From an uncultured Eubacteriales bacterium (GTDB lineage Bacteria > Bacillota > Clostridia > Oscillospirales > Oscillospiraceae), in the NCBI GenBank assembly GCA_902496595.1, contig CABVBV010000016.1, positions 1 to 24,449 of the forward strand: a stretch of 24,449 nucleotides of DNA. The letters are read 5' to 3'. Position 1 is the first letter of the stretch, and each line of letters opens with the position of its first letter. A program made the position numbers and the translations under genes. The notes beneath the pieces were generated by a model. That model was given only the letters and a program-made list of their open reading frames with translations, ran no database searches and was not told where the DNA came from. Below, one piece after another: positions 13,759 to 20,343 of this stretch.

Positions 13759-15302
13759 GCCTTCTCCCCCTTCCCGCCGTCGCGCTTCGCTCCGGCCATG
13801 TACAGGCCGAGCTCCTGCACCGTCGTCTTCTTCGGGTCGAGCTCGCCCACGATCTCGCCCTCGTACATGACGAGTATCCTGTCCGAAAGGCTCATGACCT
13901 CATCGAGCTCCAGGCTAACGAGCAGTATGGCCTTGCCCGCGTCCCGCTCTGCCACGAGCTGACCGTGTATGTACTCTATCGCGCCCACGTCCAGGCCCCT
14001 CGTGGGCTGCACCGCCACGACCAGCGCCTTGTCCCTGTCCAGCTCCCTCGCGATGATCGCCTTCTGCTGGTTGCCGCCGGACATACTCCTCGCCACCGTT
14101 ATCGGCCCCTGTCCGGAGCGGACGTCGAACTTCTCTATCAGCCGCTCGGCGTACTTCCTCACGCTGGCATTGTCTATGAACCCGGCGTGCTGGAACTGCT
14201 TCTCCTGGAACCTCTGGAGAACCATGTTCTGCTCCAGAGTGAAGTCCAGGATCAGCCCGTGCTTGTGCCTGTCCTCCGGGATGTGGCTCATGTTCTCTCC
14301 GCGCTTCCTTATGGATGCGTGCGCGATATCGCTCCCGCAGAGCTCTATCTTGCCGGACTCCGGCTTCTCCAGGCCCGTGAGCCCGTACACCAGCTCCGTC
14401 TGCCCGTTGCCGTCTATGCCCGCGACGCAGACTATCTCGCCCTCGCGCACCTCGAAGCTCACGCCCTTCACGGCGTCCTTCTTGTGTATCCTCGAGCGGA
14501 CGTGCAGATCCTCCACCTTCAGCACCGTTTCTTTCGGCTTCGCCTCGTCCTTCTGTATCTCCAGCTGGACGGGCCGGCCGACCATCATGTTCGAGAGCTC
14601 CTGCTTGTTCGTGTCGCAGGTGTTCACCGTGCCGATGCACTTGCCCTTCCGGAGCACCGTGACCCTGTCCGACACCTCCATGATCTCGTTCAGCTTGTGC
14701 GAGATGAAGAGTATGCTCTTGCCCTCCTTCGCAAAGCCGCGCATGGTCTGCATCAGTTCCTCTATCTCCTGAGGCGTCAGCACCGCCGTCGGCTCGTCGA
14801 AAATGAGGATCTCGTTGTCCCGGTAGAGCATCTTGAGTATCTCCACCCTCTGCTGCATACCGACGGTGATGTCCTCCACCTTCGCGTCGAGATCCACCTT
14901 CAGCCCGTACTTCTCGGAGAGCTCCTGTACTTTCCTCCGGGCCTCCTTCTTCTGCAGAAAGCCCAGCTTCGTCGTCTCGGCGCCGAGGATGATGTTGTCC
15001 AGCACCGTGAAGACCTCGATGAGCTTGAAGTGCTGGTGTACCATGCCTATGCCCAGCGCCGTCGCGTCGTTCGGGTCGTTTATCTTTACGACCTCTCCGT
15101 TTTTCTTGATAACGCCCTCCTCAGGCTGGTACATACCGAAGAGCACGCTCATGAGCGTACTTTTTCCGGCGCCGTTCTCTCCCAAAAGGGCATGGATCTC
15201 GCCCTTTCTGAGCTGGAGGGTAATATTGTCGTTAGCGACTATACCTGGAAATCGCTTGGTGATGCCCAGCATCTCGATTATGTATTCCGGCTGCGCTGCC
15301 AC
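13755..15302 (-). CDS. Nucleoside ABC transporter ATP-binding protein, NupO/YufO type
   Basis: Cytoplasmic ATPase with two fused nucleotide-binding domains, 515 residues, the usual length for the MglA/NupO family. The first domain has Walker A GENGAGKST, Walker B ILIFDEPTAVLTP and a signature degenerated to VGMQQRVEI. The second has a degenerate Walker A (GIDGNGQTE), a clear SGGNQQK signature and PTRGLDVGA. This asymmetry is normal for the family. The start is GTG at 15302, preceded by AAAGGGGGCGG. It is the first gene of the operon. No BmpA/PnrA-type substrate-binding lipoprotein is found on either side, although that gene is usually upstream. Confidence 0.94.
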   Translation of the reverse strand: MAAQPEYIIEMLGITKRFPGIVANDNITLQLRKGEIHALLGENGAGKSTLMSVLFGMYQPEEGVIKKNGEVVKINDPNDATALGIGMVHQHFKLIEVFTVLDNIILGAETTKLGFLQKKEARRKVQELSEKYGLKVDLDAKVEDITVGMQQRVEILKMLYRDNEILIFDEPTAVLTPQEIEELMQTMRGFAKEGKSILFISHKLNEIMEVSDRVTVLRKGKCIGTVNTCDTNKQELSNMMVGRPVQLEIQKDEAKPKETVLKVEDLHVRSRIHKKDAVKGVSFEVREGEIVCVAGIDGNGQTELVYGLTGLEKPESGKIELCGSDIAHASIRKRGENMSHIPEDRHKHGLILDFTLEQNMVLQRFQEKQFQHAGFIDNASVRKYAERLIEKFDVRSGQGPITVARSMSGGNQQKAIIARELDRDKALVVAVQPTRGLDVGAIEYIHGQLVAERDAGKAILLVSLELDEVMSLSDRILVMYEGEIVGELDPKKTTVQELGLYMAGAKRDGGKGEKA

Positions 15303-15334
15303 CGCCCCGCCCCCTTTTACACGTAGTACACAAT

Positions 15335-15363
15335 ATTATAATTTACTTTCCCCCAAAAAACAA
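15335..15363 (-). promoter_or_regulatory. Sigma-A promoter of the nucleoside transporter operon
   Basis: On the minus strand, TTGTTT (15363-15358) and TATAAT (15340-15335) with a 17-bp spacer, 33 bases before the GTG start. Confidence 0.75.
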
Positions 15364-15399
15364 GAAATTTATACTGGATACTTCGTCTAAAATCACAGG

Positions 15400-15472
15400 G
15401 GCGGGCCCGTCAGCCCGCCGAAAAAACTGCGTCCGGCCGGGTATGGAACGCCCCTGCGGTTTCGCGGGGCGT
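15400..15472. other. Two extra hairpins between rplT and the transporter operon
   Basis: GGCGGGC (15400-15406) pairs with GCCCGCC (15413-15419), and ACGCCCC (15448-15454) pairs with GGGGCGT (15466-15472), with an inner GCG/CGC pairing. Neither has a T run on the correct side. They may be RNA structures at the end of the rplT transcript or decayed terminators. Confidence 0.4.
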
Positions 15473-15495
15473 CGCCTCGGCGGCCTTCGCCTTCT

Positions 15496-15540
15496 CAGAC
15501 AAATTCAGGCCGGCGCCCGTATCTCTCGGGCGCCGGCCTG
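15496..15540 (-). terminator. Terminator of infC-rpmI-rplT
   Basis: A perfect 14-bp GC-rich stem (15506-15519 with 15527-15540) with the loop TATCTCT, 22 bases after the rplT stop, followed on the minus strand by AATTTGTCTG. Confidence 0.75.
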
Positions 15541-15562
15541 CTGCCGTTTCAATCGGTTTTAT

Positions 15563-15916
15563 TTACAGGGCTGCCTTAGCCTTTTCGCACAGGGCGGTGA
15601 AGGCGGCGGGATCGTGGATGGCGGTCTCGGAGAGCATCTTCCTGTTCATGTCGATGCCCGAGAGCTTCAGGCCGTGCATGAAGGTCGAATAGTTCATGCC
15701 GTTGGCCTTGCAGCCCGCGCTTATACGGGTGATCCACAGCTGACGGAAGTCTCTCTTCTTCTGCTTGCGGCCCGCGTAGGCGTAGCGGCCGGACTTCATC
15801 ACCTGCTCCTTGGCCATCTTGAAGTGCCGGGACTTGTTGCCCCAGTAGCCCTTCGCAAGACCAAGCATCTTGTTCCTTCTCTTGCGCGTCATCATCGCGC
15901 CTTTAACTCTGGCCAT
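15563..15916 (-). CDS. rplT: 50S ribosomal protein L20
   Basis: Basic rRNA-binding protein needed for early 50S assembly, 117 residues (family about 118). The N-terminal RKRRNKMLGLAKGYWG and the central KQKKRDFRQLWITRISAGCK are hallmark segments; the C-terminal globular domain binds rRNA. In Firmicutes L20 also represses its own operon by binding the leader RNA. It is the last gene of the three-gene operon, starting 15 bases after the rpmI stop with AGGAGG upstream. Confidence 0.98.
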   Translation of the reverse strand: MARVKGAMMTRKRRNKMLGLAKGYWGNKSRHFKMAKEQVMKSGRYAYAGRKQKKRDFRQLWITRISAGCKANGMNYSTFMHGLKLSGIDMNRKMLSETAIHDPAAFTALCEKAKAAL

Positions 15917-15931
15917 TTCGCTCAGTCCTCC

Positions 15932-16129
15932 TTATTTATACGGGATCATGCGCTTGATAGCGGACTCGTTCGTCACGTCCGCGTAGGCGCCTTGACGGAG
16001 GCCCCTCTTGCGCTTGGTATCTTTCTTGGTGAGTATGTGGCTCTTAAAGGCGTGGGCGCGCTTGACCTTGCCGGTCTTCGTGAGATTGAATCTCTTCTTG
16101 GCGCCGCTGTGCGATTTCAGTTTCGGCAT
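15932..16129 (-). CDS. rpmI: 50S ribosomal protein L35
   Basis: 65-residue basic ribosomal protein beginning MPKLKSHSGAKKRFNLTKTG, the classic L35 N-terminus, with AHAFKSHILTKKDTKRKRGLR in the middle. It lies between infC and rplT in the conserved order. Confidence 0.98.
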   Translation of the reverse strand: MPKLKSHSGAKKRFNLTKTGKVKRAHAFKSHILTKKDTKRKRGLRQGAYADVTNESAIKRMIPYK

Positions 16130-16159
16130 GGCAGTTATTTCTCCTTCCCTTGGTTTGGC

Positions 16160-16741
16160 TTACTCTTTTGTCTCGCTGGGTTGGGGCCGCTCCTCCTTCG
16201 GCCTGCCGGGCTTCTTTGCCGGCGCCTGCGGCTTGGGCGACAGGAATATGGACATATTCCGGCCCTCCAGCTTCGGCTGCTTGTCGAGATTCGCAAGCTC
16301 GGCGCACTTGTCTGCAAAATCGCGCAGCAGCTCCTCGCCGATGTTCGTGTGCGCCATCTCCCTGCCGCGGAAGCGGACGGTGACCTTTACCCTGTCGCCG
16401 TCGGCCAGGAACTTCTGGCCGTTCTTGAGCTTCACGAGAAAGTCGTTCTCGCCTATGCTCGGCGACATCCGTATTTCCTTGATCTCAATCACGCGCTGAT
16501 TTTTCCGCGCTTCCTTCTCGCGCTTGGACTGCTCGAAACGGTACTTGCCGTAGTCCATTATCTTACAGACCGGCGGGTTGGAGCCCGGCGCGATCTTCAC
16601 GAGATCGAGGTCCTTCTCGATGGCGATGTTCAAAGCCGCCGCAGCGGACATGATCCCCAGCTGCTCGCCGCCTTCGCCTATGAGCCTGACCTCCCTGTCG
16701 CGTATCTCCTCGTTTACCTGATATTCCGTGACTGCTATCAA
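16160..16741 (-). CDS. infC: Translation initiation factor IF-3
   Basis: Binds the 30S subunit and checks the initiation codon; 193 residues. The N-domain begins VNEEIRDREVRLIGEGGEQLGIMS, and the C-domain contains KEIRMSPSIGENDFLVKLKN and VKVTVRFRGREMAH. The reading frame is open far upstream, to 16897, but that part is leader RNA. No ATG fits: GGGAGGTG (16752-16745) is followed by TTG at 16741 and ATA at 16738. TTG gives MIAVTEYQVNEE, matching the length of other IF-3 N-termini; ATA is also possible, since infC genes often use rare starts for self-control. The C-terminus has an extra Pro/Lys-rich tail of about 25 residues (PQAPAKKPGRPKEERPQPSETKE). Confidence 0.95.
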   Translation of the reverse strand: MIAVTEYQVNEEIRDREVRLIGEGGEQLGIMSAAAALNIAIEKDLDLVKIAPGSNPPVCKIMDYGKYRFEQSKREKEARKNQRVIEIKEIRMSPSIGENDFLVKLKNGQKFLADGDRVKVTVRFRGREMAHTNIGEELLRDFADKCAELANLDKQPKLEGRNMSIFLSPKPQAPAKKPGRPKEERPQPSETKE

Positions 16742-16917
16742 AAACACCTCCCGCAAAAACTCATCCCAGCGTCGATATGCAAAAAACGCAGATATCGTTC
16801 GATATCCGCGCACACAAACACTCTGCCGCCCTTCCCGGGCGGGTATGTTTATTGACCACAGCTCGCTCTCTCGCGGCCGGGTGAGACCGGCGGACACCGT
16901 TCTTCTTTGTTTTAAGC
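16742..16917 (-). promoter_or_regulatory. Long structured infC leader (L20-leader-like)
   Basis: About 175 bases separate the promoter from the infC start. On the minus strand the RNA can fold into a CCGCCC/GGGCGG hairpin and other GC-rich arms, then an intrinsic terminator (listed separately), then the ribosome site. In Bacillus and relatives the same operon is controlled by an L20-binding leader that ends transcription early, so this leader is likely the counterpart. The assignment rests on position and architecture, not on a motif match. Confidence 0.6.
16781..16810 (-). terminator. Intrinsic terminator inside the infC leader (attenuator)
   Basis: On the minus strand CGCGGATATC pairs with GATATCTGCG (one G-T pair) around the loop GAAC, followed at once by TTTTTTG. 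It lies about 40 bases before infC, where it would stop transcription unless an alternative fold forms. Confidence 0.75.
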
Positions 16918-16923
16918 CTTGTT

Positions 16924-16952
16924 ACTATACCAGACCCGCGCCGACTTGTCAA
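16924..16952 (-). promoter_or_regulatory. Strong sigma-A promoter of infC-rpmI-rplT
   Basis: On the minus strand TTGACA (16952-16947) and TATAGT (16929-16924) with a 17-bp spacer and an extended -10 (TGG). Confidence 0.88.
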
Positions 16953-16979
16953 GCGCTTTTTAATAAATAAGCGCCCTCA

Positions 16980-17075
16980 AAGCCTCCCTTGCGCAAAGGG
17001 AGGTGGCACGGCGAAGCCGTGACGGAGGGATCGCGGCCTGCCGCACGGCCGGTCAACGGCGACCCCTCAGTCGGA
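16980..17075. repeat. Intergenic palindromic repeat element (clostridial MITE/REP-like)
   Basis: Contains CCTCCCTT/AAGGGAGG as a first hairpin (from 16983), then CACGGC-GAA-GCCGTG as a second, then GACGGAGGGATCG, with an imperfect complement CGACCCCTCAGTCGG at 17058-17074. I recognise this AAAGGGAGGTGGC...GACGGAGGGAT...CCCTCAGTC layout as a repeat scattered between genes in many gut clostridia. It lies 4 bases after deoC and 28 bases upstream of the infC promoter, in an intergenic space with no gene. Confidence 0.65.
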
Positions 17076-17079
17076 TTTC

Positions 17080-17763
17080 TCAGTAGTTCTCCTCGGGTGC
17101 GCCCTCGGCGTTTTCGAGCTCCATGGCCAGCTTCACTATCCGGCTCGTGCCCAGCCTGTCCGCGCCGAGCTTTATGAAATCCTCCGCGTCCTCGAGCGTC
17201 TTGATGCCGCCCGCAGCCTTGACCTTTATCCTGCTGTCGCAGCAGGCGCGGAGCAGGGCCACGTCCTCCCTCGTCGCGCCGCCCGTCGAGAAGCCCGTGC
17301 TCGTCTTTATAAAGTCAGCCCCGGAATCCGACACTATCCTGCACAGCATCCGCTTCTCATCGTCCGTCAGCAGGCAGCACTCGATGATGACCTTGAGTAT
17401 CTTCCCCGAGCAGGCGGCCCTGACGGCCTTGATGTCCTCCGCCACGGAGTCCCAGGCGGCGTCCTTCACCATGGCGAGGTTCACTACCATGTCTATCTCG
17501 TCCGCGCCGTTTCTCACGGCGTCCGCCGCCTCGAAGGCCTTGGCCGCCGTCGTCATATAGCCGTTCGGGAAGCCGATGACGGTGCAGACGGCCATCCTGT
17601 CGCCCAGATAATTCTTGGCCCCCTTCACGTGACATGGAGGGATGCACACGGAGGCGCAGCCGTACTTGACGGCCTGGTCGCAGATGCCGCGTATCTCCCC
17701 AGCCCCGGCGTCCACCCTCAGCAGGGTGTGGTCGCAGCGGGAGAGTATATCTTTGAGCTCCAT
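17080..17763 (-). CDS. deoC: Deoxyribose-phosphate aldolase
   Basis: Cleaves 2-deoxyribose 5-phosphate to glyceraldehyde 3-phosphate and acetaldehyde, the last step of deoxynucleoside catabolism. It has 227 residues. The start is ATG at 17763, with GGAG 9 bases upstream; an in-frame TTG at 17784 lies before that site and is less likely. Key residues are visible: Asp91 in EIDMVVN, Schiff-base Lys153 in FIKTSTGF, and Lys182 in VKAAGGIKT. DHTLL at the N-terminus and TVIGFPNG are further family marks. It is transcribed alone, divergently from the SSB-like gene. No deoA/deoB/deoD neighbour is present. Confidence 0.96.
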   Translation of the reverse strand: MELKDILSRCDHTLLRVDAGAGEIRGICDQAVKYGCASVCIPPCHVKGAKNYLGDRMAVCTVIGFPNGYMTTAAKAFEAADAVRNGADEIDMVVNLAMVKDAAWDSVAEDIKAVRAACSGKILKVIIECCLLTDDEKRMLCRIVSDSGADFIKTSTGFSTGGATREDVALLRACCDSRIKVKAAGGIKTLEDAEDFIKLGADRLGTSRIVKLAMELENAEGAPEENY

Positions 17764-17802
17764 TTTCTCTGTCTCCTTATTCAAGTTTTAAACATCGGCA
17801 AC

Positions 17803-17831
17803 ATTATAATACACTCTCCGGGAATATACAA
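17803..17831 (-). promoter_or_regulatory. Sigma-A promoter of deoC
   Basis: On the minus strand TTGTAT (17831-17826) and TATAAT (17808-17803) with a 17-bp spacer, 40 bases before the ATG. Confidence 0.75.
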
Positions 17832-17899
17832 GCGCCGCTTTGAATACTCTGGTACTGGCCCTTCGGAGAGCGGGGCGACTACGATACGGAGGCTGGAGC

Positions 17900-18508
17900 A
17901 TGGACGAAAGCGGCAGGACAAGAAACGAGGCGGAGCTGCGCGGGGCCCTGGCGGCGGCTCCCGGATTTTCTCATTTGAGCCGGGGCGAGCGGTTTTTCAC
18001 CTTCCCGATAGAGACGCGGAGGCTCTCGGGAGTATGCGACAGGATCAACGTGATAGCGAGGCAGTCGCTGCTCGAGGGGCTGGAGCTCAAGGAGAGCCCG
18101 GGCCTCTACGTGAGGGGAGAGCTGCGCTCCTTCAACAACCGGAGGGGAGAGGGCGCGAAACTGGTGATCACCCTCTTCGCAAGGGAGCTGTATTTCGACG
18201 AGGGCGAGGACTTGAACAGGATAGAGCTCTCGGGCACCCTCTGCAAGATGCCGAACCTGCGCGTCACGCCCATGGGCCGGGATATCTGCGACCTAATGCT
18301 GGCCGTGAACCGGCGCTGCGGCAGGAGCGACTACCTGCCCTGCATCTGCTGGGGCCGGAGAGCCAGGGAGGCCGCCGGCCTCGCGACGGGAGACAGGCTG
18401 GAACTCACCGGCAGGATCCAGAGCAGGCCCTACATAAAACTCATCGACGGCGTCCCCTTCGAGAAGACCGCCTACGAAGTCTCGGTCATGGAGCTCCACA
18501 GCCTCTGA
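17900..18508 (+). CDS. Two-OB-fold single-stranded DNA-binding-like protein
   Basis: 202-residue protein starting at ATG 17900 with GGAGG at 17888-17892 (an upstream in-frame TTG at 17840 has no such site). The second half is SSB-like: NRIELSGTLCKMPNLRVTPMGRDICDLMLAVNRR (residues about 111-144, recognition site), then YLPCICWGRRAREAAGLATGDRLELTGRIQSRPY. The first half (residues about 30-105, FFTFPIETRRLSGVCDRINVIA ... LYVRGELRSFNNRRGEGAKLVITLFARELYF) looks like a second, diverged OB fold. The acidic C-terminal tail of housekeeping SSB, which recruits partners, is missing; the protein ends MELHSL. A role in DNA binding is probable, but partners are unknown. I see no clear promoter. Confidence 0.82.
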   Translation: MDESGRTRNEAELRGALAAAPGFSHLSRGERFFTFPIETRRLSGVCDRINVIARQSLLEGLELKESPGLYVRGELRSFNNRRGEGAKLVITLFARELYFDEGEDLNRIELSGTLCKMPNLRVTPMGRDICDLMLAVNRRCGRSDYLPCICWGRRAREAAGLATGDRLELTGRIQSRPYIKLIDGVPFEKTAYEVSVMELHSL

Positions 18509-18523
18509 CCTTCGTCCGCACGG

Positions 18524-18570
18524 GTAATAAAAGCCCTCCGGCCGGTGTCCAGTTCCCGGTCGGAGGGCTT
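18524..18570 (-). terminator. Terminator of the NhaC-family gene
   Basis: A 15-bp stem with one G-T pair (18531-18545 with 18556-18570), followed on the minus strand by TTTATTACC. It lies between the converging SSB-like and antiporter genes and may act in both directions, though the plus-strand side lacks a T run. Confidence 0.75.
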
Positions 18571-18636
18571 CCGGCTGCCCGTCGAGGCCAGCCTTGGGGG
18601 GATGCCAAAATGTGTAGGAGTGAAAATAAGCCGTTT

Positions 18637-20028
18637 TCAGTTCGCCTCGGAGGCAGGGCACCACTTCTCGAAGTCCCAGGGGTCTTTCGCAAACCTGCGC
18701 TCTGAGAAGGGCACGAACAGGGTCACAAACGTGAACACAAAGGCCAGCAGCACGAAGAAATTGCAGGGCACGCTCTGGATGAAGGAGACGCCTCCGCCGG
18801 CCGCCTCTATGAGCGAGGCCATGGTGAGCGCCGCGCCCGTGTACGGGATGATCACCGCCGTGCCCGCCGTGGACACCGGCATGATGGCGGCTACGCGCCT
18901 CGGGTCGAGCTTGTACTTGGCCGCGATGTCCTTCGCAATGTCGCCTATCGTCACCATCGGGATCGTGTCGTTGCCCACGCAGCAGGTGACGAGCATTCCC
19001 AGCAGGAAGATGACCGCCTGCGCGGACTTCCTGCCCTTTATGAGTTTCACCAGCTTGCCGATAACCCAGTCTATGCCGCCCGCCTCGGACACTATGCCGA
19101 TGGTGCCCGCCATGAACACGAAGAGCAGGATCATATTCGCCATGCCGTACATACCGTTCGCCACCGTCGTGCAGCCCTCGAGCAGATTGAAATCGCCCTC
19201 GGCCACGCCGATCACCACGCCGAGCACTATGCCGCTGCTCAGCGAGATGACGAAGTTCACTCCGGCCACCGCCATGACCAGGATGAGGATATAGGGCAGG
19301 ATCGTCCAGAGCTTCACCTCATAGGTGTCTATGCTGACGGCGCCCTCCGGCCTGCCGAAAATGACGAGCAGGACTATCGTTGCGACGAAGGGGACAAAAT
19401 ACATCACCACCTGGGAGAGCAGCTTGTCCTTCGTGGCCTTGCCCGCGCCTATGCCCATGACGCTGTTCGAGACTATGGTGCAGTCGGAGATGAGGCTCAT
19501 GCTGTTGCCGAACATCGCCGCGCCCATGACGCTGCCTATCATGACCGGAAGAGAGATGTTTGCCTCGATGGCGATGGAGAGCGCGATGGGGGCCAGGGCG
19601 ACGATGGTGCTCACCGAACTTCCGCTCGCAAAGGATACTATGCAGCCCACGACAAAAAAGCCCGCCGTGATGATCGACACCGGCACATAGTTCATGCACA
19701 GCCCGACGATGGAATCCACCCCTCCGCAGGCCTTCGCAACCGTCGCAAAGCCTCCCGCAAGAGCGAACACTATTATCGGCACAACTATGTTCGGCTTCGC
19801 TATGCCCTTCAGCATCCAGTTGAATTTGTCCGTGAACTTGCCCCTGACGATGAAAAACGCCGACATGAGCGCAATGTAGCCGCCCATGCTCGCCGGGAAC
19901 TGCGCGAAGGGCTTCTCATACCCCGCCGCCGCGCAGGCCGCGCCCGCGCCCAGGAACACGCAGACAAATATTATTATCGGAATGACCGACGCAAACCCCT
20001 GGGAGCGGATGTCCTTCTTCTTTTCCAT
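18637..20028 (-). CDS. Na+/H+ antiporter NhaC family transporter
   Basis: Integral membrane transporter, 463 residues with about 11-12 helices, a full-length NhaC-type protein. Family marks include SFASGSSVSTIVALAPIALSIA (residues about 153-174, recognition site), GAAMFGNSMSLISDCTIVSN and GNDTIPMVTIGDIAKDIA. Members exchange sodium for protons or carry organic substrates such as malate/lactate or amino acids, so the substrate is open. The ATG at 20028 is preceded by GAGGTGATC. The gene is divergent from an aminotransferase across a 315-bp region, which suggests shared regulation and possibly a shared substrate; this is inference. Confidence 0.92.
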   Translation of the reverse strand: MEKKKDIRSQGFASVIPIIIFVCVFLGAGAACAAAGYEKPFAQFPASMGGYIALMSAFFIVRGKFTDKFNWMLKGIAKPNIVVPIIVFALAGGFATVAKACGGVDSIVGLCMNYVPVSIITAGFFVVGCIVSFASGSSVSTIVALAPIALSIAIEANISLPVMIGSVMGAAMFGNSMSLISDCTIVSNSVMGIGAGKATKDKLLSQVVMYFVPFVATIVLLVIFGRPEGAVSIDTYEVKLWTILPYILILVMAVAGVNFVISLSSGIVLGVVIGVAEGDFNLLEGCTTVANGMYGMANMILLFVFMAGTIGIVSEAGGIDWVIGKLVKLIKGRKSAQAVIFLLGMLVTCCVGNDTIPMVTIGDIAKDIAAKYKLDPRRVAAIMPVSTAGTAVIIPYTGAALTMASLIEAAGGGVSFIQSVPCNFFVLLAFVFTFVTLFVPFSERRFAKDPWDFEKWCPASEAN

Positions 20029-20136
20029 GTGATCACCTCATATTTAAATTGGGACTTCAGAACTGAGAGGAAGATTTGCTTGGTTCCGACTTAATTGGAT
20101 TATAAAACTAGAATGCCAGTACACTAATTTATTGCA

Positions 20137-20165
20137 ATACTACACTATATCGCCGAAGCTGTCAA
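20137..20165 (-). promoter_or_regulatory. Sigma-A promoter of the NhaC-family gene
   Basis: On the minus strand TTGACA (20165-20160) and TAGTAT (20142-20137) with a 17-bp spacer, giving a 5' leader of about 100 bases. Confidence 0.75.
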
Positions 20166-20199
20166 GCTATAAAAAACGCAAAAATCAGAAATTTCGGCA

Positions 20200-20216
20200 C
20201 AAATTGCTCTAATTTG
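20200..20216. promoter_or_regulatory. Candidate operator, dyad CAAATT-N5-AATTTG
   Basis: A perfect 6-bp dyad separated by GCTCT, midway between the two divergent promoters. Position and symmetry suggest a regulator site. AT-rich dyads of this size also arise by chance. Confidence 0.3.
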
Positions 20217-20251
20217 GCAGTAGATAAAAATTGAGCGGCTCCAAAATCGTG

Positions 20252-20280
20252 TTGACAGGAGCTCGGAGGGTTGATATACT
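20252..20280 (+). promoter_or_regulatory. Sigma-A promoter of the aminotransferase gene
   Basis: TTGACA at 20252-20257 and TATACT at 20275-20280 with a 17-bp spacer. The -10 is embedded in an inverted repeat TTGAT-N8-ATCAA (20271-20288), which could be an operator. Confidence 0.8.
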
Positions 20281-20343
20281 TGCATCAATTAAGTGGAGCG
20301 ATATTCTAATATGCTGATCAATTTTTAAGGAGGCGCACAAAAG

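Noticed and set aside
13965..15326. A plus-strand frame of 453 codons opposite the transporter ATPase
   Set aside because: The opposite strand has unmistakable ABC ATPase motifs; this frame has none.
16742..16897. N-terminal extension of IF-3 by 52 residues
   Set aside because: It covers the leader terminator, has no ribosome site and no similarity to IF-3; the TTG/ATA start after GGGAGGTG fits the family.
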